Origin: Myxococcaceae bacterium
GTDB taxonomy: Bacteria > Myxococcota > Myxococcia > Myxococcales > Myxococcaceae
Assembly: GCA_025459425.1 (NCBI GenBank)
Contig: JALOQF010000031.1
Location: 1-34,160 of the forward strand
Reading direction: 5' to 3'
DNA: 34,160 nucleotides
Shown: in pieces, positions 25,816 through 33,513 of the stretch
How the letters are laid out: each line of letters opens with the position of its first letter
How positions within the stretch are numbered: position 1 is the first letter of the stretch
The notes under the pieces: model-generated
What the model was told of the DNA's origin: nothing
What the model saw: only the letters and a program-made list of their open reading frames with translations
Databases searched by the model: none
Translations under genes and position numbers: made by a program

Positions 25816-27108
25816 ATGCAGGTCTGGCGCCTCGTGGGATGCATGGCCTTGGCGGGGGTGGCGTGCTTCGACGCCCCCTGCGAAGCCCCAGGCCAACCTG
25901 GCGTCATCGTGGCGTGCCAGCCTGACGACGCAGGCCTCGTCGTTGGCCTCGATGCGGGCGCACGGGATGCGGGGAGCGGCGATGCCGGCCGCGCTGATGC
26001 CGGGAGGCGCGACGCCGGACGCCCAGACGGCGGTCCGCCTGATGCGGGCCGGGTGGTGGGTGATGGAGGGCTCCGAGTCGTCGACCTGGGCACCCGTTCG
26101 GTCGCGATGGACGCGTCGACCGGGCCGCTCACCTTCGAGGTGGTGCCGGGCGACGAGAGCTTTCAGATCGAAGTGCAGACCGACGACCGACGGTCGATTC
26201 TTCACATCGCTCCGGTCGCGAACCCGTTGGGGACCGTGATGTCCACGGTTGGGTTCGAGAGCTTGTCTTCGCACCTGTCTCGAAGTCTCCCCAGCCAGGG
26301 AAACGCCGCAGCGCTGGTGCTCGAGAGTGACGATGCGGCTCGGCACTGGGTGCCCGGGCGATGGTCGTTCTCCGTCGCCAACCTCGTGAGTCAGTCGCCG
26401 CTGCGTGTGTCAGCGCGAGTCATCATCAAGGAAGCGCCTCCGGCCACGCCGGCCCGCACGCTTCGAGCCAACTTCTGCTTCACCGGGAGCGCCGGGCTCA
26501 CGGCGGCGGTCGCCCGCACTGACGCGCGCCTGGCCAACGCTTTCAACTTCAGCGCCGGCCTGTTCGCCAATGCCGGCGTGGCGTTGACCCGGGGCGAGTT
26601 CCTCGATCTGCCTGCGGGGCTCAGCGCGGTGTCGCTCGACGCCGACGCTGGAATGCTGGCAACCATGGCCGATGTGCTGGCGGCCTGCCGGCCCCGGAGC
26701 GAAGGCGTCAACATCGTCTGGGTCGAGTCGATCAGCTCCCTGCTCGGCCCCGTGTCTGGCGTCTCCTCGGGCCTTCCCGGGCTGACGATGGCCACCGGCG
26801 AAGGCCGGGCGGGAGTGCTGGTCGCGTACGACTCACGGGTGTTCACGCCGACGGTCGACACACCCGAAGACGACCTGGGCGTGGTGTTGAGCCATGAACT
26901 GGGTCACCAGCTCGGCCTCTCGCACGTTCTCGAGTTCCTGCTGAGGGTCGAAGACAATCTTTCCGATACACCCGGCCGCGACAACGACAGCGCTGCACGA
27001 GGCAACCTCATGTACCCCTCGCTCACGAGCGGCGTCTCGAACGCTCAGGTGTACGTGACGCCGATGCAGTACGCGACAATGCGACGAAACCCGGTGGTGC
27101 GGCCATGA
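25816..27108 (+). CDS. Metzincin-like zinc metalloprotease lipoprotein
   Basis: A 430-residue exported protein. The lipoprotein signal (MQVWRLVGCMALAGVAC) places the lipid Cys at 17. A linker of Asp-Ala-Gly repeats covers about 45-80. The C-terminal part carries the zinc motif HELGHQLGLSH (His360, Glu361, His364, His370), the extended HExxHxxGxxH form of metzincins, followed by NLMYPSL about 35 residues later, a candidate Met-turn. So an active secreted or surface peptidase is likely; its exact family is not clear. The ATG has an AGGAG ribosome site at 25805-25809 six bases upstream. The stop overlaps the next ATG, coupling it to a HEAT-repeat protein. Overall similarity to the classical M12/M43 type is inferred from motifs only. 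Confidence 0.88.
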   Translation: MQVWRLVGCMALAGVACFDAPCEAPGQPGVIVACQPDDAGLVVGLDAGARDAGSGDAGRADAGRRDAGRPDGGPPDAGRVVGDGGLRVVDLGTRSVAMDASTGPLTFEVVPGDESFQIEVQTDDRRSILHIAPVANPLGTVMSTVGFESLSSHLSRSLPSQGNAAALVLESDDAARHWVPGRWSFSVANLVSQSPLRVSARVIIKEAPPATPARTLRANFCFTGSAGLTAAVARTDARLANAFNFSAGLFANAGVALTRGEFLDLPAGLSAVSLDADAGMLATMADVLAACRPRSEGVNIVWVESISSLLGPVSGVSSGLPGLTMATGEGRAGVLVAYDSRVFTPTVDTPEDDLGVVLSHELGHQLGLSHVLEFLLRVEDNLSDTPGRDNDSAARGNLMYPSLTSGVSNAQVYVTPMQYATMRRNPVVRP

Positions 27109-27620
27109 TGACGCTCGCGCTGCTCGTCACCCTCGGCCAGTCGCCCTCGCCGCAGCTGATGACCTTGCTCCAGCACCTCGAGTCGCCGCCGACCCGACAG
27201 CAGTTGCTCGAGGTTGGCGGCAGCCAGGTGGAGTCGGCGCTCAACGCCGTCGTCACCGACAGCCGGCGCTCCGTGCGGCTTCGCGGTGCCGCACTGGCCG
27301 CGGTGGCGCAGTTCGACTCGCCTTCGACCCGTGCACTCGTCACGCAGTTCTCGCTCGAGGGCCCTGCACCGCTTCGACTTGCGGCGCTCGAGACCATCGG
27401 CCGGACGCTGACGGCCGATGCCGCCCTGACGCGCGTCGCCGTGACGGCGCTGCAGGCCGACGATGAGGTGGTCGTCAGGGGGGCCATACGAGCGCTCGGC
27501 CGGGTCTCACGGCAGACGCCCGCCCGGCCTGAGTCGCTCGAGGCGTTGACGGCTCTTCGCGCACGCGCGGACTTGTCGGCCGAGACCCGGGCCCAGCTGG
27601 AACGGGCTCTGAAGCGGTAG
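27105..27620 (+). CDS. Small exported HEAT-like repeat protein
   Basis: A 171-residue protein. The N-terminus (MMTLALLVTLGQSPSP) looks like a short signal peptide. The rest is alpha-helical repeats of HEAT type: VRLRGAALAAVAQF, LRLAALETIGRTL, VVRGAIRALGRVS, each with the Asp/Arg spacing of HEAT helices. It overlaps the stop of the metalloprotease gene (ATGA), so it is made with it and may bind or restrain it in the envelope; this is inference. No enzymatic motif is present. Downstream, 200 bases to the next gene show nothing I can name. Confidence 0.8.
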   Translation: MMTLALLVTLGQSPSPQLMTLLQHLESPPTRQQLLEVGGSQVESALNAVVTDSRRSVRLRGAALAAVAQFDSPSTRALVTQFSLEGPAPLRLAALETIGRTLTADAALTRVAVTALQADDEVVVRGAIRALGRVSRQTPARPESLEALTALRARADLSAETRAQLERALKR

Positions 27621-27817
27621 ACGGCGTTTCTCGTCCACAGCTCGTTGAGCATGGCTTTGCCGTCGCAAGCATCTCGAGGACATCGGTCGACCCGGGGCAG
27701 GAGGGCTCGCGTGCCGGAAGAGAACAGCCTCGCCCCGAACGGCGTTGCTGCAAGAATGCGGTGCTCGTCGACGCCACACGTCACCAGCGACCACGCGCCA
27801 TGACAGGCTCCGGCACC

Positions 27818-29428
27818 ATGACGAACGTCGAACGGCTGCACGCGGCGGCATCGGCCTGGCAGCAGGGCGCCCGCACCGAGGCGCTCGCCAGCCTGATGGC
27901 GCTGTGGCGCGAGTGGAAGTCCATCGGCCTGGGCGACCGCATCACCCGCCTCACGGAGGTCGCCGCGACGGGGCGCGCACCGATTCGGCCCGCGAGCTCG
28001 AAGTCGGCGGCGCAGCTGTGGCGCGAGGTGGCCGCGCAGAACGACCCGCTCGACCTGCCGCGGCTGCTCGAGCCGATTCCGACGGCCATCACCAGCCTGC
28101 AGCGGGAACGCGCCGAGGTGCTGGCGGCGATGCCAGCACATCCTCTCCTGACGCGCGCCGTGCTCGAGTGGTGGAAGAAGCCCGAGCGGCGGGTCGAGGC
28201 CATGACGCCGTGGCTCATCGAGCTGGCGCGCGCGGCCGCCGACCCGGTGATGGCCGAGCCGCTCCAGGCCCTCATGCCGGCGCACCTCGCTGCGACCCGG
28301 CGGGTGGGGCGGGCCAACGCGAAGGCTGCCATTCAGCTCGCGCTCGAGGCGCGCGCGTGGACGGCGCCAGTGGAGGACGAGGGCGAGGTCGCCGCGCTCG
28401 CCGCTCTCGACGCGCTGGTCGGCCGGCAGAAAGCGGCCAGCGCCGGGAGCTACCTGCCAGCGCTGTTCGCGAAGGTGTACGCGGCTCCGAAGGACGATGC
28501 GCTGCGGGCGCTCCTCGCCGACGAGCTGGTGGCCCAGGGCGACGCGCGGGGTGAGTTCGTCTCGCTCCAGTTGATGCGCGGCGACGCGAAGCCCAGCGCG
28601 GCCGAGAAGAAGCTGCTGTCGCAGTGGCGCGACACGTGGCTGGGGCGGCTGGGCCCGTGTTTCCGCAAGGGCGTCGAGTTCAAGCGGGGCTTTCCCGTGC
28701 ACGGGGCGTACGAGAAGGGCGGAGACCCCTCGTGGCCCGAGTGGTCCACCTTCGAGTCGTTCGACTTCACGCCAGCGCTCCTCGGCGGGGCCGACGTGCT
28801 CGAGTCGCCGCACCTCACCTCGCTCGAGTCGGTCGTCGGGCTCGGCGGCTCGATGTTGCAGGCGCGAGAGCGCTTCGAAGGCGTGTTCGGCCTCGAGGCC
28901 ACGACGTGGCACACACTCGGCTTCCTCGCCGAGGAGCGCCTCGTTCCCGCGATGGGAGCGCTGCTCACGGCCAGGCGCTTTCCGAACGTACGCACCCTGG
29001 TGTTGAGCCCGCCCGTCTGGGGCAGCGTCAGCGATGGGGTGCTGCTCGCGGCGATGCGGTCGGCCTGGTTCTCGCGCGTGAAGCACCTCGACGTCGCAGT
29101 CCAGGGCGCCCAGGGCGTCGTCGCCGCCGCGTCGCAGCCCTTCGAGTCACTCGTGCTGCGCGGAGCCCACGGCGCGGGCCGGGCCGAGCTCCGAGACGGG
29201 GTGTTGTCACTCGACCTCGAGGCCATCTCGTCCCGCGCGCCCGAGGTGCTGCTCCTCGCGCTCGAGCACCTGCCCGCCACGTCGTACGGCCGCGTGACGC
29301 TCTCGCTCCCCCGCGGGACCCGAGCTGGCACGGTGTTGTCCTCGAGCACGTGGAGGAAGGTCGACCTCGGACCGTTGCTGGAGCGCCTGAAGCGGCTCAG
29401 CGTCCCCGTCGAGTCGCCGTGGAGCTGA
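27818..29428 (+). CDS. TIGR02996-domain protein, second in window
   Basis: A 536-residue soluble protein. Residues about 1-215 are helical and HEAT-like. The TIGR02996 motif is at about 220-255 (VYAAPKDDALRALLADELVAQ followed by GDARGEFVSLQLMRG), the form usually found at the N-terminus of these proteins but here in the middle. The C-terminal 280 residues are Leu-rich with LRR-like strands (LTSLESVVGLGG, FPNVRTLVLSPP, RVKHLDVAVQG, FESLVLRGAHG). No signal peptide. The ATG at 27818 (MTNVERL) is preferred; an in-frame ATG at 27800 adds six residues. It resembles the 320-residue protein at 14.95-15.91 kb in plan but not closely in sequence. Function unknown. Confidence 0.82.
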   Translation: MTNVERLHAAASAWQQGARTEALASLMALWREWKSIGLGDRITRLTEVAATGRAPIRPASSKSAAQLWREVAAQNDPLDLPRLLEPIPTAITSLQRERAEVLAAMPAHPLLTRAVLEWWKKPERRVEAMTPWLIELARAAADPVMAEPLQALMPAHLAATRRVGRANAKAAIQLALEARAWTAPVEDEGEVAALAALDALVGRQKAASAGSYLPALFAKVYAAPKDDALRALLADELVAQGDARGEFVSLQLMRGDAKPSAAEKKLLSQWRDTWLGRLGPCFRKGVEFKRGFPVHGAYEKGGDPSWPEWSTFESFDFTPALLGGADVLESPHLTSLESVVGLGGSMLQARERFEGVFGLEATTWHTLGFLAEERLVPAMGALLTARRFPNVRTLVLSPPVWGSVSDGVLLAAMRSAWFSRVKHLDVAVQGAQGVVAAASQPFESLVLRGAHGAGRAELRDGVLSLDLEAISSRAPEVLLLALEHLPATSYGRVTLSLPRGTRAGTVLSSSTWRKVDLGPLLERLKRLSVPVESPWS

Positions 29429-29521
29429 AGCGCGCTGCGCGGGCTGGCGGTCGGCTGCGCGCCAGACGAGGTCGCTCGAAGCCAGACGCGGCCATCGAGC
29501 CGGTCGTCACTGAAGCACCGT

Positions 29522-29712
29522 TCACAGCGGCTCCAGCGCGACCAGCGGAGGCATCGACTCGAGAAACGCGAAGGGCTCGCACGGCGTCGGCATGGGGGAC
29601 GCCGTTGGTGCGCGTCGAGGAGGCGCTGGTCACCAGAAGACGCGCCAGGTCGATGGGAGCGCTCGCCGAACGCGCTGCGGCCGAAGGCGCGGGCCCAGTC
29701 GAGGGCGCGCAC
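29522..29712 (-). pseudogene. Broken small ORF (about 62 aa) downstream of the epimerase
   Basis: A GTG one base after the epimerase stop opens RALDWARAFGRSAFGE with nearly all third positions G or C. The strong third-position bias then moves frame twice, by single extra bases near 29660 and in the CCCCC run near 29594, through APIDLARLLVTSASSTRTNG and CEPFAFLESMPPLVALEPL to a TGA at 29522-29524. Joined, it makes a 62-residue protein of no family I know. Either it is a decayed small gene coupled to the epimerase, or both shifts are base-calling errors. The rest of the gap to 29429 shows nothing. Confidence 0.35.
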
Positions 29713-29713
29713 C

Positions 29714-30610
29714 TCACAGGCGCGCGAGCCACGCGCTGAAGACCTGCGGCAGCCACACCTCGCTCGGTGGGTGAACGAAGCCCAGCTCCCGGCGTGCGGC
29801 CGAGGCGTCGAGCGCCGACATCCACCGGGCGTTGAGGAAGCAGTCGTCTCGCGAGGCGTTCTCGTCTTCCACGATGCGGGGCGCCACGCCGAGCTGCCGA
29901 GCCGCTCGCTCCACGAGCCCGGCCACGGTGAGCGGCTCGTCCCAGGCGAGGTTCCAGGCGCGCTGGGTGGGCCCGCGCGCGAGCGACGCGAGCACCTGGT
30001 CCACGACGGCGCCGCTGAAGACGTGGCGTACGGCCTGGCCGGGCGCTCGAAGCGGAATCGGCTCGCCGCGCACGAGGCGCCCGAAGAGCCCGGGCAGGCG
30101 GCCGTGAAAGTCGCGGCTGCCATGCACCATCGGCAGGCGGAAGGTGGTGTACGGCACGGGCCCGCGCGCCAGCACGTCTTCCATCGCGCGCTTGTCGACG
30201 CCGTACTTCCAGTTGTCGAAGTCGTCGGCGGTCGGCGCCTCGGTGAGCACTGGCCCGTGGTAGTCCTCCTCGCGCGCGAGCCCGGCTGGCCGCGGAGGCC
30301 GAACCAGGTACACCTGGCCGGTGCTGATGGCGATGAGGTGGCCCACCTTGCCTGAGAGGACGCGCTCCAGCCGCTCGGCCTGCGCGCCATCGAAGAGCGC
30401 GAAGTCGACGACCGCATCGAAGCGCGCGTTCGCGAGCGCGGCGTCGAAGGCCTCGGTTCCCCGGTCGGCGAGCACCCGCTGCACCTGCGCGCCGAACGGG
30501 TCGACCAGCGAGCCGCGGTTGAGCAGCGTCACCCGATGCCCCTGCGCGAGGAGCCGCGTCACCAGCTCGACACCCATGAAACGATTCCCGCCAATCACGA
30601 GCACGTTCAT
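29714..30610 (-). CDS. NAD-dependent epimerase/dehydratase-family (extended SDR) protein
   Basis: A 298-residue extended short-chain dehydrogenase/reductase. The N-terminal nucleotide motif is VIGGNRFMG (residues 5-13), then a beta strand ending HRVTLLNRG, and a VVDF strand. The active-site Tyr136 and Lys140 lie in WKYGVDKRAM, with STGQVY upstream supplying the Ser/Thr region. Later segments (RLPMVHGSRD, LAWDEPLTVAGLVERAA) match nucleotide-sugar epimerase-like and CSP41-like members. The substrate is not evident. The ATG has an AGGAGGG site six bases upstream, which fixes the start, although the frame remains open and GC3-rich upstream. It precedes a broken small ORF with a one-base gap. Confidence 0.9.
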   Translation of the reverse strand: MNVLVIGGNRFMGVELVTRLLAQGHRVTLLNRGSLVDPFGAQVQRVLADRGTEAFDAALANARFDAVVDFALFDGAQAERLERVLSGKVGHLIAISTGQVYLVRPPRPAGLAREEDYHGPVLTEAPTADDFDNWKYGVDKRAMEDVLARGPVPYTTFRLPMVHGSRDFHGRLPGLFGRLVRGEPIPLRAPGQAVRHVFSGAVVDQVLASLARGPTQRAWNLAWDEPLTVAGLVERAARQLGVAPRIVEDENASRDDCFLNARWMSALDASAARRELGFVHPPSEVWLPQVFSAWLARL

Positions 30611-30951
30611 GCGAGCCCTCCTGCCATCGCGCGGGTCGCGGCGCAGCAACACGCGCACCTCGTCGGCGCACACCAGCGTCGAGCCCGGGTTCGCGTCAGC
30701 GACAGAGCAGACGCGGACGTCGACGTCAGGCCACCAAACCGAGCGCTTCGTGCGACGAGACCTGGTGCGGCAGCGACACTCCGGCGTGCGTGGACATCGA
30801 CGCCGAACACGGAGCTCAGACGGTGAACGCGCTCCATCGAACTCTCCGCAACACGATGCGTGGCGGGGACGACCGAGGCGAAGAGAGCGAGGCGAGGGAA
30901 GACTGAGGCGGGAGACGACCGCGACGAGCGGAGGCGGAGAACGACCGAGCC
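30611..30951. other. Intergenic stretch upstream of the epimerase gene
   Basis: No gene I can support. The first about 135 bases, read on the minus strand in frame with the epimerase (to VWWPDVDVRVC...), keep a coding-like third-position bias, so an upstream gene remnant or longer N-terminus is conceivable. About 30860-30951 is purine-rich low-complexity sequence with repeated GACGACCG and GAGGCG. Confidence 0.4.
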
Positions 30952-31031
30952 GGGGTGTAAACAAGGTGACGAAAAGCGTCACCCAGGTGACGTCAACCAG
31001 GTGACGGTTTCCGTCACCTTGTTTACACCCC
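30952..31031. repeat. 80-bp palindromic element with nested GGTGACG/CGTCACC hairpins
   Basis: Perfect 20-bp inverted repeats at 30952-30971 and 31012-31031 (core TGTAAACAAGGTGACG and its complement) enclose 40 bases. Inside, GGTGACG-AAAAG-CGTCACC (30965-30983) and AGGTGACGG-TTT-CCGTCACCT (30999-31019) form two further hairpins, with a near-palindromic GGTGACGTCAACC between. GGTGAC occurs four times on plus and its complement three times. No T-tract follows and no ORF crosses it, so it is not an ordinary terminator; REP-like repeat, MITE or regulator-binding site are possible. Confidence 0.85.
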
Positions 31032-31166
31032 TCCGAAATCGAACCCGCCTCGGGACTGCTCAGGCCGAATCGCACGGATCCGCGAGTCGATTCTTCAGGC
31101 TCCTCCGTCTCTCGAGGCATCGGAGCGCCCTCCTCGCCCCTGCCTCTCCCTGGAGCGACCAGGCCA

Positions 31167-31380
31167 CGCGATTGCCGCCTCACCCTCATCGTCGGCAACC
31201 GCAACGCGTCGGAGCAGATCCTCGAGGCCGAGCTCGACGCGCTCCAGGCGAAGTCGTGTGGCAAGTCCCGCGGCCTGCGCGAGCGCGACGTTGGGTGTCG
31301 CGAGCTGCGCCGCTCCGGTCCGTGGCTCGACCTCGAGGTGGGGCTGACGCCTGGCCATGGCCCGCGCGGTGGTGAGCTGA
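31167..31380 (+). pseudogene. Coding-like remnant without a start
   Basis: In one plus-strand frame (CRLTLIVGNRNASEQILEAE, then LDALQAKSCGKSRGLRERDV, then RSGPWLDLEVGLTPGHGP) almost every third base is G or C, second positions are far lower, and the translation looks like a real alpha/beta protein. The bias stops upstream of about 31167, where no start exists, and fades at about 31350-31380. The frame runs open into the next lipoprotein gene, whose own signal peptide begins at 31413, so this is probably the 3' remnant of an unrelated decayed gene. No family recognised. Confidence 0.35.
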
Positions 31381-31412
31381 AACCATCGCCGACTTCGTGC
31401 GATACGCCCCAC

Positions 31413-32597
31413 ATGCGTCGACTCGCCCTCCCGGTCGTTCTCCTCTCCGCGTGGGCCGCGTGTCAGTGCGGCCCGGTCAGCCTCTGTGAGAGCACTCGCT
31501 GCGGCCCGGGGCTCGTGTGCCAGCCGTCCACGGGCCGCTGTGTGCTCGACGGGACCCCGCCCTTCATCAGCCCGACGGGAGGCTCCGGTGGCTCGAGCGT
31601 GGGCGGCGGCTCGGCCGGCGGCGCCTCGACGGGCGGCGGCGACGCGCAGGACGCCGGTGTCGACTGCCCCATGACGTGCGCTGGCCAGACGCCCGTGTGC
31701 GACCGCGCGCAGGGCCGCTGCGTGGCGTGCACCGCGACGGCGGGCTGCTCGGGCGCAACGCCAGTGTGCAACCGCCTGTGGCAGGGTGGCCTCGGCCGCT
31801 GCCAGGTGTGCCTCGACGACAACTCGGGCTGTTCGGGGGCGACGCCCTTCTGCGACGTCACCATCACGCCGGCGGCGGGCTGCATCGGCTGCCGCAACCC
31901 GGCCGACTGCACCACCCCGGGCACCACCTGCGACAGCTTCGGCACGCGCACCTGCGTGGTGGACGACGGCGGCTTCGGCGGAGGCGGCGCGGGCGGCGGC
32001 TCGGGCTCGGTCGTCTTCAGCGACGGCGGCGTGACGACGCGCTGCCTGCCGGGTGGCTCGACGCCCGGCATGGCGTGCACCACCGAGTGCCCGCGCGGCT
32101 TCGTATGCCAGGGCGGCCAGTGCGTGCTGCGCGGCTCGACCGGGCCGGTGCAGGTGACGCTGCGCTTCCCGGTGGCCGAAGACCTCGACCTCTACGTGGT
32201 GGAGCCGCTCCCCGACGGCGGCACCTGCGAAATCTACTACGGCCAGCCCCACGTCGACGCCGGACCGCCGCCGATTCCGCTGCCGTTCCCGATTCCGCCG
32301 CCGCCGCGCTGTGGCGCGAAGGGCTGGCTCGACCTCGACTCGAACGCCGCGTGCCGCATCGACAACGTGAACGTCGAGAACATCATCTACTCGCCGAACC
32401 TGACGCCCACGAGCGGCACCTACGTGGTGCGGGTGAACTACTTCCAGAACTGCAGCGCGTCGTCGCCGGTTCCGTACGAGGTCGAGGTGCGCGCCAACGG
32501 GCAGACCCGCTTCTATTGCGGCTCGTTCACGCCCAGCATGGCGACGGGCGGCTCGCTCGGTGCCGGGCGCCGGGTGGCGAGCTTCACCCTGCCGTGA
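31413..32597 (+). CDS. Cys-rich lipoprotein with Gly/Ser linker
   Basis: A 394-residue exported protein. The signal MRRLALPVVLLSAWAACQC carries candidate lipid Cys at 17 or 19. Residues about 20-50 contain six Cys in small CGPGLVCQPSTGRCV-type modules; a Gly/Ser linker follows, then three more Cys-rich modules (CDRAQGRCVAC, CSGATPVCNRL, CLDDNSGCSGATPFC) typical of myxobacterial surface proteins. The C-terminal half (about 240-394) is a beta domain (VQVTLRFPVAEDLDLYVVEP and TYVVRVNYFQNC) like the pre-peptidase C-terminal-type folds. No enzyme motif. It converges on the crotonase gene with a 3-bp gap. Confidence 0.88.
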   Translation: MRRLALPVVLLSAWAACQCGPVSLCESTRCGPGLVCQPSTGRCVLDGTPPFISPTGGSGGSSVGGGSAGGASTGGGDAQDAGVDCPMTCAGQTPVCDRAQGRCVACTATAGCSGATPVCNRLWQGGLGRCQVCLDDNSGCSGATPFCDVTITPAAGCIGCRNPADCTTPGTTCDSFGTRTCVVDDGGFGGGGAGGGSGSVVFSDGGVTTRCLPGGSTPGMACTTECPRGFVCQGGQCVLRGSTGPVQVTLRFPVAEDLDLYVVEPLPDGGTCEIYYGQPHVDAGPPPIPLPFPIPPPPRCGAKGWLDLDSNAACRIDNVNVENIIYSPNLTPTSGTYVVRVNYFQNCSASSPVPYEVEVRANGQTRFYCGSFTPSMATGGSLGAGRRVASFTLP

Positions 32598-32600
32598 CGC

Positions 32601-33428
32601 TCACTCGCCCGTGAAGCTCGGCTCGCGCTTCTCGAGGAACGCGCCCATCGCCTCGAGCAGGTCCTTCGACGGGAGGAACGCCGAGTTCCACAAGGCCACC
32701 GTGGCGAGGCTCTGACTGGCCACCGCCTCGGAGCGCGCGTTCATCACCTCCTTGATGCCGCCCAGCACCAGCGGCGAGTGCTTCGCCATGCGCGCGGCCA
32801 TGGCCAGGGCCGCCTCGAGGAGCGCGGCCTTCGTCTCGTACACCTCGTTCACCAGCCCCAGGCGCAGCGCGCGTGCCGCGTCGACGTCGTCGCCGGTGAG
32901 CGCCAATTCCCGCGCGATGCCCTCACCGACGATGCCCGGCAGCCGCGCCAGCGTGCCCACGTCGGCCACCATCGCCAGCTTCACCTCCCGCACCGACAAC
33001 TTCGCGTCCTTCGAGGCGAGGCGCACGTCACAGGCCGTCACCAGGTCGACGCCACCGCCGATGCACCAACCGCTGATGGCCGCGACGACGGGCTTGCGGC
33101 AGCGCGCCACCGCCGTGTTCGCCGCCTGCATCGAACGAATGATGGCCAGCAGTTGCTGCCGGGCCTTCGCGCCGCCGTCGGGTTGCAGCACCGGGGCCAG
33201 CTCGGCCGACATCGAGGCCAGGTCGAGCCCGAAGCTGAAGTGGTCTCCTTCACCCGAGAGCACCACCGCGCGCACCGCTTCGTCCGCGTCGAGCCGGCCG
33301 AAGAGCACCGGCATCTGCTGCCAGTAGTCCGGGCCCATGCGGCTGCCCTTGCCCGTCGCCTTCAAGACGACGTGCGCGACGTGCTGGTCGACCGAGACGG
33401 TGGCGAAGGTGAGGTCGGTGGTGTCCAT
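32601..33428 (-). CDS. Enoyl-CoA hydratase/isomerase-family protein, ECH1-like
   Basis: A 275-residue crotonase-fold protein for fatty-acid beta-oxidation. The CoA-binding/oxyanion segments are SFGLDLASM (66-73) and ISGWCIGGGVDLVTACDVR (118-136). Glu148 (VREVK) and Asp156 (VADVGTLARLP) stand eight residues apart, as do the acidic pair in delta-3,5-delta-2,4-dienoyl-CoA isomerases (ECH1), whose motif ADVGTLQRLP is nearly the same. A dienoyl-CoA isomerase is therefore more likely than a classical hydratase, which would have Glu in both loops. The ATG at 33428 gives a standard length. It diverges from the DUF1275 gene across 85 bp. Confidence 0.92.
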   Translation of the reverse strand: MDTTDLTFATVSVDQHVAHVVLKATGKGSRMGPDYWQQMPVLFGRLDADEAVRAVVLSGEGDHFSFGLDLASMSAELAPVLQPDGGAKARQQLLAIIRSMQAANTAVARCRKPVVAAISGWCIGGGVDLVTACDVRLASKDAKLSVREVKLAMVADVGTLARLPGIVGEGIARELALTGDDVDAARALRLGLVNEVYETKAALLEAALAMAARMAKHSPLVLGGIKEVMNARSEAVASQSLATVALWNSAFLPSKDLLEAMGAFLEKREPSFTGE

Positions 33429-33513
33429 GCCACACGTCTTTCCACGCCCTGCGCGGCGCGTCAGCTGTACCGGAGTCCTTGACCGCCCGCCGTGAGCGAC
33501 GAACATCACGCCC

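Noticed and set aside
27023..29086. 687-codon minus-strand open frame
   Set aside because: Arg/Gly/His-rich composition with no domain; it is the antisense shadow of the HEAT and TIGR02996 genes, whose products have clear motifs.
28450..30417. 655-codon minus-strand open frame through the epimerase region
   Set aside because: Ser/Arg-rich translation in the wrong frame relative to the epimerase, whose motifs and ribosome site are clear.
30952..31031. Rho-independent terminator
   Set aside because: No T-run on either side, and the nested multi-hairpin layout and distance from gene ends do not fit a terminator.
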